A stretch of 64,000 nucleotides of DNA from an uncultured Nitrospirales bacterium (lineage in GTDB: Bacteria; Nitrospirota; Nitrospiria; Nitrospirales; UBA8639): assembly GCA_958295805.1 (NCBI GenBank), contig OY282373.1, forward strand, positions 1,583,001-1,647,000, in the 5' to 3' direction. Under the pieces are notes generated by a model. It was not told the DNA's origin and made no database searches. It saw only the letters and a list, made by a program, of their open reading frames with translations. Both the position numbers and the translations under genes were made by a program. This document shows, piece by piece, positions 8,433 through 15,856 of this stretch. Numbering within the stretch: position 1 is the stretch's first letter; every line of letters starts with the position of its first letter.

Positions 8433-8462
8433 ATCGTTACCTCTTTACCTCCTGCGGGGGGT

Positions 8463-8485
8463 CCAGGGGGGCCGTGCCCCCCTGG
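8463..8485 (+). promoter_or_regulatory. GC-rich hairpin downstream of VR5
   Basis: The same 10-bp stem and CGT loop as at 3340-3362, at the same distance (about 40 bp) from the end of the VR. Probable DGR target-recognition structure, alternatively a transcription attenuation site between target E and avd. Confidence 0.6.
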
Positions 8486-8577
8486 TTCAGATTTTTGGGA
8501 GCCTGCCTTGGCCTGAGGTGGCGTGGGGCAAGTCAAGCGACGAGGACCGGCGCCATCCCGAGAGGCGAGCATGATCC

Positions 8578-8904
8578 ATGAGACAGGCCGGCACGCCCGC
8601 AGACGTTGCCCCGTCGGAGGCCCCCACCCCCGATGGTGCCCGGGTCACGGGTCCGGCCCTGGACGCCCACTATCGCTTCCTTCTCTGGCTGGTGCCCGCG
8701 GTGGAACGCTTCCCTCGCAGTCAGAAGTTCCTGCTGGGTGACCGCATTCAACGCACCGCGCTGGACGTGCTGGAATGTCTGCTTGAGGCCACCTACACCC
8801 GGCAGCGGGGCCACCACCTCACCCGAGCCAACCTGGGCATCGAGAAACTGCGCGTCCTCATCCGGCTGGCTCACGACCTGCGTGCTGGATGGGCGGCGGT
8901 ATGA
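8578..8904 (+). CDS. avd: Avd accessory protein of the DGR (C-terminus out of frame)
   Basis: Avd proteins are small basic four-helix-bundle proteins that bind the DGR reverse transcriptase and template RNA. Residues 30-100 match the bAvd pattern: YRFLLWLVPAVERFPRSQKF, then ALDVLECLLEATYTR and LRVLIRLAHDLR. The in-frame ORF stops at 8902-8904 after 108 residues. The expected final helix (RRYEHAARCLDETGRKIGAW) is present in the next frame up to 8995, so a one-base gain or two-base loss occurred near 8877-8886. This could be a sequencing error, a recoded shift or a real mutation. Start ATG 8578. An ATG at 8571 is in another frame. Confidence 0.82.
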   Translation: MRQAGTPADVAPSEAPTPDGARVTGPALDAHYRFLLWLVPAVERFPRSQKFLLGDRIQRTALDVLECLLEATYTRQRGHHLTRANLGIEKLRVLIRLAHDLRAGWAAV

Positions 8905-8995
8905 ACACGCGGCCCGGTGCCTGGACGAGACCGGCCGGAAGATCGGGGCTTGGAGCAAGACGCACCGTGCCAAAGACGCATCACGATCTGTTTGA
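8880..8995 (+). other. Out-of-frame C-terminal helix of Avd
   Basis: The +1 frame after LAHDLR reads LDGRRYEHAARCLDETGRKIGAWSK and ends at TGA 8993-8995, the usual end of an Avd protein. Restoring the frame would give about 139 residues, a normal Avd length, overlapping the RT start by about 29 nt. Seen in sequence; the family comparison is from memory. Confidence 0.75.
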
Positions 8996-10181
8996 CGGCT
9001 TGGCCACGTTCTCCGCGTTGCGGGCCGCGGCCCTGCGCGCGGCTCGGGGCAAGCGGACCACGCCCGGGGCTGCGGCGTTTCTGGCCAACCTGGAACCGGA
9101 GGTGCTGCGCCTGGAGCGGGAATTGATCGGCGGGCGCTACCGGCCGGGCCGATACACGACCCTTGAAGTGTTCGACCCGACGCATCGGATCGTGTCCGCG
9201 GCGCCCTTCCGGGATCGGGTGGTGCATCACGCGTTCTGCGCGGTGGTGGAGCCGTTGTTCGAGCGGGGCTTCATCTTCGACAGCTACGCCAACCGCCTGG
9301 GCAAGGGCACGCATCGGGCCGTGGCGCGCTATGAGCAGTTCAGGGATCGTTTCCGCCACGTGCTGCGGTGTGACGTGTACCGCTATTTCCCGGCCATTGA
9401 CCACGCGATCTTGAAGCGCGACTTGCGGCGGCGGCTCGCCTGTCCCCGCACCCTGGCGTTGGCGGACCGGATTATTGATGGGGCGAATCCCCAGGAGCCG
9501 GTCTGTCTTCATTATCCGGGCGACGACCTGTTCACGCCCTTCGAGCGTCGGCGCGGCCTGCCCATCGGCAACCTGACCAGTCAGTTTTTTGCCAACGTCT
9601 ATCTGGACGGTCTGGACCACTTCTGCAAAGAGGTCTTACGGGCGAAGGGCTATCTGCGGTACGTGGATGATTTTGCGCTGTTTCACGACGACCCGGCCCA
9701 GCTTGCGGCGTGGCGGCACCGGCTGGCCGAGTTCTTGGCCGGTCGCCGGGTGCGGCTGCACCCGCGCAAGACCCGGATTGTGGCGACGGCGGCCCCGGCG
9801 GAATTTCTGGGCTTTGTGCTGCTGGCGGGCGGCTGGCGGCGGCTGCCGGAAGCGAATGTGCGCCGTTTCCGCAACCGCCTGCGGGGGCTGCGGGCGCGCT
9901 GGGGCCACGGCCGGGTGACACAAGACGAGGTTGACCGCCGGGTGGGGGCGTGGGTGGCTCACGCCGCTCACGCGCACACGTGGCGCTTGCGCCACGCGAT
10001 CTTTCGGGACGGGGTTCTCCCCTCCCGGGAGCCTGACCGTCCCCCTGTGTACGCGTGCTGCGTGGCGGGTCCTGGAACAACAAACCGAGGAACCTCCGCG
10101 CCGCGAATCGCAACAGGAACACCACCGGGAATCGGAACAACAATAACGGGTTCCGTCTCGCTCGCACGCTCCGTTGCCTGA
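8967..10181 (+). CDS. DGR reverse transcriptase
   Basis: An error-prone reverse transcriptase that copies TR RNA into mutated cDNA for transfer to VRs. Family features are RGKRTTPG near the N-terminus, SAAPFRDRVVHHA, ERGFIFDSYANRLGKGTH, DVYRYFPAIDH (first catalytic Asp), RRGLPIGNLTSQFFANVYLD (the IGxxxSQ motif diagnostic of DGR RTs) and YLRYVDDF (catalytic Asp pair). GTG 8967 is chosen because family members start a few residues before LFD and the upstream residues would overlap the avd C-terminal helix. ATG 8889 or 8901 (ATGA overlap with the avd stop) are alternatives. The RT core ends near 10040, and the frame then reads through the TR to TGA 10179-10181. Confidence 0.93.
   Translation: MPKTHHDLFDGLATFSALRAAALRAARGKRTTPGAAAFLANLEPEVLRLERELIGGRYRPGRYTTLEVFDPTHRIVSAAPFRDRVVHHAFCAVVEPLFERGFIFDSYANRLGKGTHRAVARYEQFRDRFRHVLRCDVYRYFPAIDHAILKRDLRRRLACPRTLALADRIIDGANPQEPVCLHYPGDDLFTPFERRRGLPIGNLTSQFFANVYLDGLDHFCKEVLRAKGYLRYVDDFALFHDDPAQLAAWRHRLAEFLAGRRVRLHPRKTRIVATAAPAEFLGFVLLAGGWRRLPEANVRRFRNRLRGLRARWGHGRVTQDEVDRRVGAWVAHAAHAHTWRLRHAIFRDGVLPSREPDRPPVYACCVAGPGTTNRGTSAPRIATGTPPGIGTTITGSVSLARSVA
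10052..10171 (+). repeat. DGR template repeat (TR)
   Basis: 120 bp carrying 30 adenines, 29 of them in a 72-bp core built from AAC, AAT, AAA, AGG and ACC codons. In the VR frame it would read LRGGSWNNKPRNLRAANRN and so on, matching the tails of the targets. It ends CTCGCTCGCACGCTC (IMH*), one base from the CTCGCTCGGACGCTC IMH of the closest VRs. It lies immediately downstream of the RT core, inside the 3' extension of the RT frame. Confidence 0.95.
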
Positions 10182-10700
10182 ACCGACGGCCTTACGGGGC
10201 CGCCGGGTGCGTCCGTGAGCGTCCAGGGGCGGTCATGATGAACGCCAAGCCGGTGCCGCTCCTGCCCCGCTCCGGCGGGGGAGGGGTGCCGGACTCCCCA
10301 TCCGGTCAGGCGGCCCGCAGACCACGGCTCCAGCCCGCTCCTGTAAAGACGCCGGATTCCCGCGGGCGTGGGAAGGATAGGAGTCCCCCCCATTGTCATT
10401 CCCGTGTCAACGGGAATCCAGGGGAAAGGACGAAACGCCTCCGGCAGGTCTGCACACCGCGACGGCCTTTTGGCTTCCCGCGGGCGTGGGAAGGACGTCC
10501 TGGCTGGCTCCGCTCGTCTCGTGCCTCACCCTGGATTCCCGCTCCCCGATAACAAATGTCGGGGACAGGCTTCGCGGGAATGACAGGAGGGGAACGTTGG
10601 GGATGACCGGGCGGTCATGATGAACGGGGGGCGGGGCTGCTCTTGTCTCGCTCCGGCGGGGGAGTGCTTGATTGTTACTAACGACGGGAGGAGGTTGACG
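10182..10700 (+). other. Non-coding spacer with dispersed repeats
   Basis: Begins with the segment also found at the remnant cassette (gaaccgacggccttacgggg). It then carries cattcccgtgtcaacgggaat palindromes and a 56-bp element at 10531-10586 that recurs inverted at 17163-17218. It ends with the leader shared by all targets. No credible gene seen. Confidence 0.7.
10531..10586 (+). repeat. 56-bp dispersed repeat (copy 1)
   Basis: Starts ctggattcccgctccccg and ends cttcgcgggaatgacag. It is itself an imperfect palindrome. An exact reverse-complement copy is at 17163-17218, bracketing target genes F, G and H and the dehydrogenase. Confidence 0.9.
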
Positions 10701-13118
10701 ATGAGCATAGTGATGACCCTGGTGTGCGTGCTTCTGAGTCTGGTGTGGGGTGGGGCGGGGATGGCCCAGGACCGGCCGCCTGAGATTGTGATGAATTCCT
10801 CTTCGGTGGAAGCGACCGTGGCGCCGGAGAAGGGGCAGGCGAACCAGGCCGACGCCGAGCGACGACAAGCCGGGCTCACCTCGCTCTTGGGCCACCTCCG
10901 GATGGTCTTCGTCCCGGGCAGCAGCTTCAGGATGGGCTGCACCCGGGAGCAGCGTGGTTGTGGTGAAAGTGAGAAACCGGTGCATGAGGTGCAGGTAAAC
11001 GACTTTGAGATCGGGCAGTATGAGGTGACGCAGGAGCTGTGGGAGGCCGTCATGGGCGAGAACCCGAGTCACTTCGGGAACTGCGCGCAGTGTCCCGTGG
11101 AGAACGTGAGTTGGGAGGACGTCCGGCGGTTTCTCAAGAAACTGAACGTGCAGACGGAGGACCAGTATCGATTGCCGACGGAGGCGGAATGGGAGTATGC
11201 CGCCAGAGGCGGCCAGCAGAGTCGGGGATACCCGTATGCCGGGAGTGACACCTTGGGGTTAGTGGCGTGGTATTGGGAGAATACCGGGGGGAGGACCCAT
11301 CCGGTGGGGCAGAAGGAGCCCAATGAGTTGGGGCTGTACGACATGAGCGGGAACGTGGCGGAGTGGGTGCAAGACTGCTGGCATGACTCCTATACGGGCG
11401 CCCCGGCTGATGGGCGGGCATGGGAGTCAGAGCACTCAGAGAAGTGTTCCTTGCGCGCGCTGCGGGGCGGGGCCGGGCTCAGCGACCTGAGGTTCCTCCT
11501 CGCCGCGTTCCGCGACGGGAGCACCTCCGGGAACCGGCTCACCTTCGTCGGGTTTCGTCTGGCTCGGACGCTCACCCCGGTGGAAGCAACCGCGACGCCG
11601 GACACGGGGCAGGCAGACCGGGCCGATGCCGAGCGACGCCGACAAGTCAGGCTCAACCAGCTCCCGGAGCGCCTCCCGATGGTCTCCATCCCGGGCGGCA
11701 GCTTCAGCATGGGCTGCACCCGGGAGCAGGGTCATTGTAATCGTGACCAATACCCGGTACATGAGGTGCAGGTGGGGGCTTTTGAGATCGGGCAGTATGA
11801 GGTGACACAGGAGGTGTGGGAGGCCGTCATGGGCGAGAACCCGAGTCGATTCAGTGACTGCGCGCAGTGTCCCGTGGAGTCTGTCAGTTTCGGTGACGTC
11901 CGGCGGTTTCTCGATGAATTGAATGCCCGGACGGGAGGCGGGTATCGATTGCCGACGGAGGCGGAGTGGGAGTATGCGGCGCGCGGAGGGCAGCAGAGTC
12001 GAGGATACCGGTATGCCGGGAGCAATACCCTGGATGCGGTGGCGTGGTATGGGGAGAATAGCGGGGGGAAGACCCATCGGGTGGGGCAGAAGGAGCCCAA
12101 TGAACTGGGGCTGTACGACATGAGCGGGAACGTGAAAGAGTGGGTGCAAGACTGCTGGCATGACTCGTATAGGGACGCTCCGGCGGATGGGCGGGCGTGG
12201 GAGTCGGAGGACTGTTCCCAGCGCGTGCTGCGGGGCGGGTTCTGGCTCACCTTCCCGGCGACCCTCAAAGCCGCGTACCGCGACTGGTTCTCCCCCGGGG
12301 TCCGGGGTGCCGTCATCGGGTTCCGGGTGGCTCGGACTCCGGTGGAAGGGACCGCGGCGCCGGAGAAGGGGCAGGCAGACCGGGCCGCCGCCAAGCGACG
12401 ACCAGCCGGGCTCACCCCGCTCTTGGTCCCCCTCCCGATGGTCTCCATCCCGGGCGGCAGGTTCAGCATGGGCTGCACCCGGGAGCAGGGTAAGTGTTAT
12501 GACGACGAGAACCCGGTGCATGAGGTGCAGGTGAACGACTTTGAGATGGGGCAGTATGAGGTGACGCAGGCGCTGTGGGAGGCCGTCATGGGCGAGAACC
12601 CGAGTTGGTTCATGGACTGCGCGCAGTGTCCCGTGGAGCAGGTGAGTTGGGATGACATCCAGGTGTTCCTCAAGAGACTGAACGAGCAGACGGGGTCTCA
12701 GTATCGGTTGCCGACGGAGGCGGAGTGGGAGTATGCGGCGCGCGGGGGCCAGCAGAGTCGGGGCTACCAGTATGCCGGGAGTAACGACCCGGGTGTGGTG
12801 GCGTGGTATGAGGAGAATACCGGGGAGAAGACCCATCCGGTGGGGCAGAAGGAGCCGAATGAGCTAGGGCTGTACGACATGAGCGGGAACGTGTGGGAGT
12901 GGGTGCAGGACTGCGGGCATGACTCGTATAGGGGCGCTCCGTCTGATGGGCGGGCGTGGGAGTCAGAGAACTCAGGGGACTGTTCCAAGCGCGTGCTGCG
13001 TGGCGGGTCCTGGATATTCACTCCGAGGTACCTCCGCGCCGCGTACCGCTTCAGGACCACCCCCGGGAATCGGAACATCGACGTCGGGGTCCGTCTCGCT
13101 CGGACGCTCACCCCGTGA
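10701..13118 (+). CDS. DGR target protein F: three FGE-fold domains, three variable repeats
   Basis: An 805-residue protein with a signal peptide at 1-22 and three successive FGE-like domains at about 68-291, 327-547 and 580-803. Each has its own PGGxF-MGC start, YRLPTEAEWEYAARGG and LYDMSGNV motifs, and each ends in a VR. Short linkers (EKGQANQADAERRQAG-like) separate the domains. The typical TPR-like region of targets A-E is missing. ATG 10701 follows GGGAGGAGG. The third VR (VR8) is close to TR and could be active. VR6 and VR7 have diverged, with VR6 losing GGSW (GGAG). Three lectin-like heads on one chain suggest a multivalent binder, which is inference. Confidence 0.9.
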   Translation: MSIVMTLVCVLLSLVWGGAGMAQDRPPEIVMNSSSVEATVAPEKGQANQADAERRQAGLTSLLGHLRMVFVPGSSFRMGCTREQRGCGESEKPVHEVQVNDFEIGQYEVTQELWEAVMGENPSHFGNCAQCPVENVSWEDVRRFLKKLNVQTEDQYRLPTEAEWEYAARGGQQSRGYPYAGSDTLGLVAWYWENTGGRTHPVGQKEPNELGLYDMSGNVAEWVQDCWHDSYTGAPADGRAWESEHSEKCSLRALRGGAGLSDLRFLLAAFRDGSTSGNRLTFVGFRLARTLTPVEATATPDTGQADRADAERRRQVRLNQLPERLPMVSIPGGSFSMGCTREQGHCNRDQYPVHEVQVGAFEIGQYEVTQEVWEAVMGENPSRFSDCAQCPVESVSFGDVRRFLDELNARTGGGYRLPTEAEWEYAARGGQQSRGYRYAGSNTLDAVAWYGENSGGKTHRVGQKEPNELGLYDMSGNVKEWVQDCWHDSYRDAPADGRAWESEDCSQRVLRGGFWLTFPATLKAAYRDWFSPGVRGAVIGFRVARTPVEGTAAPEKGQADRAAAKRRPAGLTPLLVPLPMVSIPGGRFSMGCTREQGKCYDDENPVHEVQVNDFEMGQYEVTQALWEAVMGENPSWFMDCAQCPVEQVSWDDIQVFLKRLNEQTGSQYRLPTEAEWEYAARGGQQSRGYQYAGSNDPGVVAWYEENTGEKTHPVGQKEPNELGLYDMSGNVWEWVQDCGHDSYRGAPSDGRAWESENSGDCSKRVLRGGSWIFTPRYLRAAYRFRTTPGNRNIDVGVRLARTLTP
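11454..11573 (+). repeat. Variable repeat VR6 (internal)
   Basis: Colinear with TR over 120 bp, but the framework GGGTCCTGG is GGGGCCGGG and further non-A changes are present. Probably no longer a homing target. Confidence 0.8.
12222..12341 (+). repeat. Variable repeat VR7 (internal)
   Basis: The 5' framework matches TR except GGGTTCTGG. The end has drifted (GTGGCTCGGACTCCG) and CGC is replaced by AAA at one codon. An older, probably inactive VR in domain 2 of protein F. Confidence 0.8.
12990..13109 (+). repeat. Variable repeat VR8
   Basis: 120 bp. By hand, 15 changes at TR adenines and 5 at other positions including the C/G IMH difference. The first 24 bp and the last 20 bp (except IMH) equal TR. 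A likely active target at the C-terminus of protein F. Confidence 0.92.
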
Positions 13119-13192
13119 CTCGTGACCTCCTGACCACTGGGGGGAGGGACAGGGAGCGGTTGATGGTTACTAACGAAAGGAGAACATCGACG

Positions 13193-14074
13193 ATGAGCAC
13201 AGTGATGACCTTGGTGTGCGTGCTTCTGAGTCTGGGGTGGGGCGGGACGGGGATGGCCCAGGACCGGCCGCCGGAGATTGTGATGGATTCCTCTGCGGTG
13301 GAAGGGAGCGCGGCGTCGGACACGGGGCAGGTAAACCGGGCCGACGCCGAGCGAGGACAAGCCGGGCTCACCTCGCTCTTGGGCCACCTCAAGATGGTCT
13401 CCATCCCGGGCGGCAGCTTCATGATGGGCTGTACGGCGCGCCGTGAGTGTGATGATGATAACCCGGAATACTCGGAGCATGAGGTGCAGGTGAACGACTT
13501 TGAGATCGGACAGTATGAGGTGACACAGGAGGTGTGGGAGGCCGTCATGGGCGAGAACCCGAGTCGATTCAGTGACTGCGCGCAGTGTCCCGTGGAGAAC
13601 GTGAGTTGGGAGGACGTTCAGCGGTTTCTCGATGAATTGAATGCCCGGACGGGAGGCGGGTATCGGCTGCCGACGGAGGCGGAGTGGGAGTATGCGGCGC
13701 GCGGAGGGCAGCAGAGTCGGGTGTCCCAATATGCCGGGAGTGACGACCCGGGTGCGGTGGGGTGGTATGAGGCGAATAGCGGAAAGAAGACCCATCCGGT
13801 GGGGCAGAAGGAGCCCAATGAGTTGGGGGTGTACGACATGAACGGGAACGTGTGGGAGTTGGTGGAAAACTGTGGGCATTGCACTGACACGGGAGCGCCG
13901 AGTGATGGGCTGGCATGGGAATCAGGGAACTGTTCCGAGCGCGTGCTGCGGGGCGGGTCCTGGAACCTCAGTCCGGAGTACTTCCTCTCCGAGCTTCGCG
14001 TCAGGAACACCACTTGGCTTCGGGACCCCAGCCTCGGGTTTCGTGTAGCTCGGACGCACTCGTTCTCTCCTTAA
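13193..14074 (+). CDS. DGR target protein G: secreted FGE-fold protein with VR9
   Basis: A 293-residue protein: signal peptide at 1-22, a short DSSAVEGSAASDTGQ-type linker and one FGE-like domain at about 69-290 (SIPGGSFMMGC, YRLPTEAEWEYAARGG, VYDMNGNVWEL). ATG 13193 is preceded by AAAGGAGAACATC. No TPR-like region. The VR follows LRGGSW, and the tail ends ARTHSFSP rather than ARTLTP, so its 3' recognition end has diverged. Closely related to the first domain of protein H, suggesting local duplication. Confidence 0.88.
   Translation: MSTVMTLVCVLLSLGWGGTGMAQDRPPEIVMDSSAVEGSAASDTGQVNRADAERGQAGLTSLLGHLKMVSIPGGSFMMGCTARRECDDDNPEYSEHEVQVNDFEIGQYEVTQEVWEAVMGENPSRFSDCAQCPVENVSWEDVQRFLDELNARTGGGYRLPTEAEWEYAARGGQQSRVSQYAGSDDPGAVGWYEANSGKKTHPVGQKEPNELGVYDMNGNVWELVENCGHCTDTGAPSDGLAWESGNCSERVLRGGSWNLSPEYFLSELRVRNTTWLRDPSLGFRVARTHSFSP
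13940..14059 (+). repeat. Variable repeat VR9
   Basis: Alignable to TR across 120 bp, but AGG is GAG, CTC is TTC, and the end reads GTAGCTCGGACGCAC. Adenine-directed differences are still visible. Probably inactive. Confidence 0.78.
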
Positions 14075-14152
14075 GAAAGGGCCTGGGGCAACCGGCTTGC
14101 AAACGGGTGAGGGCGGAAGCCGTTGATTGTTACCAACGAAAGGAGACCGTCT

Positions 14153-15805
14153 ATGGTGAGCACAGTCGTGAGTTTGGTGTGCGTGCTTTTGAGTTGGGGG
14201 TGGGGTGGGACGGGGATGGCCCAGGACCGGCCGCCGGAGATTGTGATGGATTCCTCTGCGGTGGAAGGGAGCACGGCGCCGGACACGGGGCAGGTAAACC
14301 TGGCCGACGCCGAGCGAGGACAAGCCGGGCTCATGCCGCTCTTGGGCCACCTCAAGATGGTCTCCATCCCGGGCGGCAGCTTCATGATGGGCTGTACGGC
14401 GCGCCGTGAGTGTGATGATGATAACCCGGAATACCCGGAGCATGAGGTGCAGGTGAACGACTTTGAGATCGGGCAGTATGAGGTGACGCAGGCGCTGTGG
14501 GAGGCCGTCATGGGCGAGAACCCGAGTCGGTTCCCGGACTGCGCGCAGTGTCCCGTGGAACTCGTCAGTTGGGCGGACGTTCAGGGGTTTCTCGATGAAT
14601 TAAATGCCCGGACGGGAGGCGGGTATCGGTTGCCGACGGAGGCGGAGTGGGAGTATGCGGCCCGCGGGGGCCAGAAGAGTCAGTACTCGTCTGCCGACCC
14701 CACGGGTCTGTGGGGGTGGGAGATGACTTCGCGGCCTCATCCGGTCGGTCAGAAGCAGCCCAATGAGTTGGGGCTGTACGACATTCAGGGGAACGTGTGG
14801 GAGTGGGTGGAAGACTGCCGGCATGATTCCTATACGGGCGCCCCGGCTGATGGGCGGGCGTGGGTATCAGGGGACTGTTCCGAGCGCGTGCTGCGGGACA
14901 TAAACCGTCACGTAAGCTTGGCGGGCTACACCGAGTCGCGCCGCGTATCGTCGACCTGGGAGCGAAGTTCCGACGTCGGGTTTCGTGTGGCTCTGACGCT
15001 CACTCCGGTGGAAGCGACCGCGGCGCCGGACACGGGGCAGGCGGACCGGGCCGCCGCCGAGCGAGGACAAGCCGGGCTCACCCCGCTCTTGCCCCCTCTC
15101 CGGATGGTCTTCGTCCCGGGCGGCAGGTTCAGGATGGGCTGCACCCGTGAGCAGCGTGAGTGTGCGAAGACCGAATACCCGGTGCATGAGGTGCAGGTGA
15201 ACGACTTTGAGATCGGGCAGTATGAGGTGACGCAGGCGCTGTGGATGGCCGTCATGTTCGGCATCCACCCCGAGAAGCCGAGTTACTTCACGAACGACGG
15301 GGAAGTGCCGTGTCCCGTGGAGTGTCCCGTGGAGAGAGTCAGTTGGGAGGACGTTCAGAAGTTTCTTGATGAATTGAATGCCCGGACGGGAGGCGGGTAT
15401 CGATTGCCGACGGAGGCGGAGTGGGAGTATGCGGCGCGCGGGGGGCAGCAGAGTCGGGGGTACGAGTATGCCGGGAGTCACACCCCTGGTGCCGTGGCGT
15501 GGTATAGGCGGAATAGCAGGGAGCATTCCCATCCGGTGGGGCAGAAGCAGCCCAATGAGTTGGGGCTGTACGACATGAGCGGGAACGTGACGGAGTGGGT
15601 GGAAGATTGCTGGCATGACTCCTATACGGGCGCCCCGGCTGTTGGGCGGGCGTGGGTATCAGGGGACTGTTCCAAGCGCGTGGTCCGGGGCGGGACCTGG
15701 TTCTACTTCCCGAAGACCCTCCGCGCCGCGAGCCGCGCCAGGCTTCCCACCGACGTCCGGGTCAGCAGCGGCGGGTTTCGTCTGGCTCGGAGGCTCACCC
15801 CGTGA
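14153..15805 (+). CDS. DGR target protein H: two FGE-fold domains, two variable repeats
   Basis: A 550-residue protein: signal peptide (WGWGGTGMA, cleavage near residue 22), an FGE-like domain at about 68-283 ending in the degenerate VR10, a linker, and a second FGE-like domain at about 317-548 ending in VR11. ATG 14153 follows AAAGGAGACCGTCT. Domain 1 has a shortened loop before the QGNVWEW motif, and its tail lacks RGGSW (LRDINRH). Domain 2 contains a repeated CPVECPVE. Last gene of the target array. The convergent dehydrogenase ends 51 bp downstream. Confidence 0.87.
   Translation: MVSTVVSLVCVLLSWGWGGTGMAQDRPPEIVMDSSAVEGSTAPDTGQVNLADAERGQAGLMPLLGHLKMVSIPGGSFMMGCTARRECDDDNPEYPEHEVQVNDFEIGQYEVTQALWEAVMGENPSRFPDCAQCPVELVSWADVQGFLDELNARTGGGYRLPTEAEWEYAARGGQKSQYSSADPTGLWGWEMTSRPHPVGQKQPNELGLYDIQGNVWEWVEDCRHDSYTGAPADGRAWVSGDCSERVLRDINRHVSLAGYTESRRVSSTWERSSDVGFRVALTLTPVEATAAPDTGQADRAAAERGQAGLTPLLPPLRMVFVPGGRFRMGCTREQRECAKTEYPVHEVQVNDFEIGQYEVTQALWMAVMFGIHPEKPSYFTNDGEVPCPVECPVERVSWEDVQKFLDELNARTGGGYRLPTEAEWEYAARGGQQSRGYEYAGSHTPGAVAWYRRNSREHSHPVGQKQPNELGLYDMSGNVTEWVEDCWHDSYTGAPAVGRAWVSGDCSKRVVRGGTWFYFPKTLRAASRARLPTDVRVSSGGFRLARRLTP
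14885..15001 (+). repeat. Degenerate variable repeat VR10
   Basis: 117 bp. The first 15 bases and the last third align to TR, but the GGGTCCTGG framework is lost and one codon is missing. Best read as a retired VR. Confidence 0.6.
15677..15796 (+). repeat. Variable repeat VR11
   Basis: 120 bp, starting CGCGTGGTCCGGGGCGGGACCTGG. Most TR adenine codons are replaced (TTC, TAC, TTC, ACC, AGC, GCC, CTT). The end reads CTGGCTCGGAGGCTC, two changes from the best IMH. Confidence 0.82.
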
Positions 15806-15856
15806 CTTGTTCTCTCTTTACCTCGGGGGACCAGGGGGCGACGACTCCTGGTCCAA

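Noticed and set aside
8967-10181. Group II intron or retron reverse transcriptase
   Set aside because: The IGNLTSQ motif, adjacent Avd, TR and multiple VRs fit a DGR. No maturase domain, intron ends or msr/msd structure were seen.
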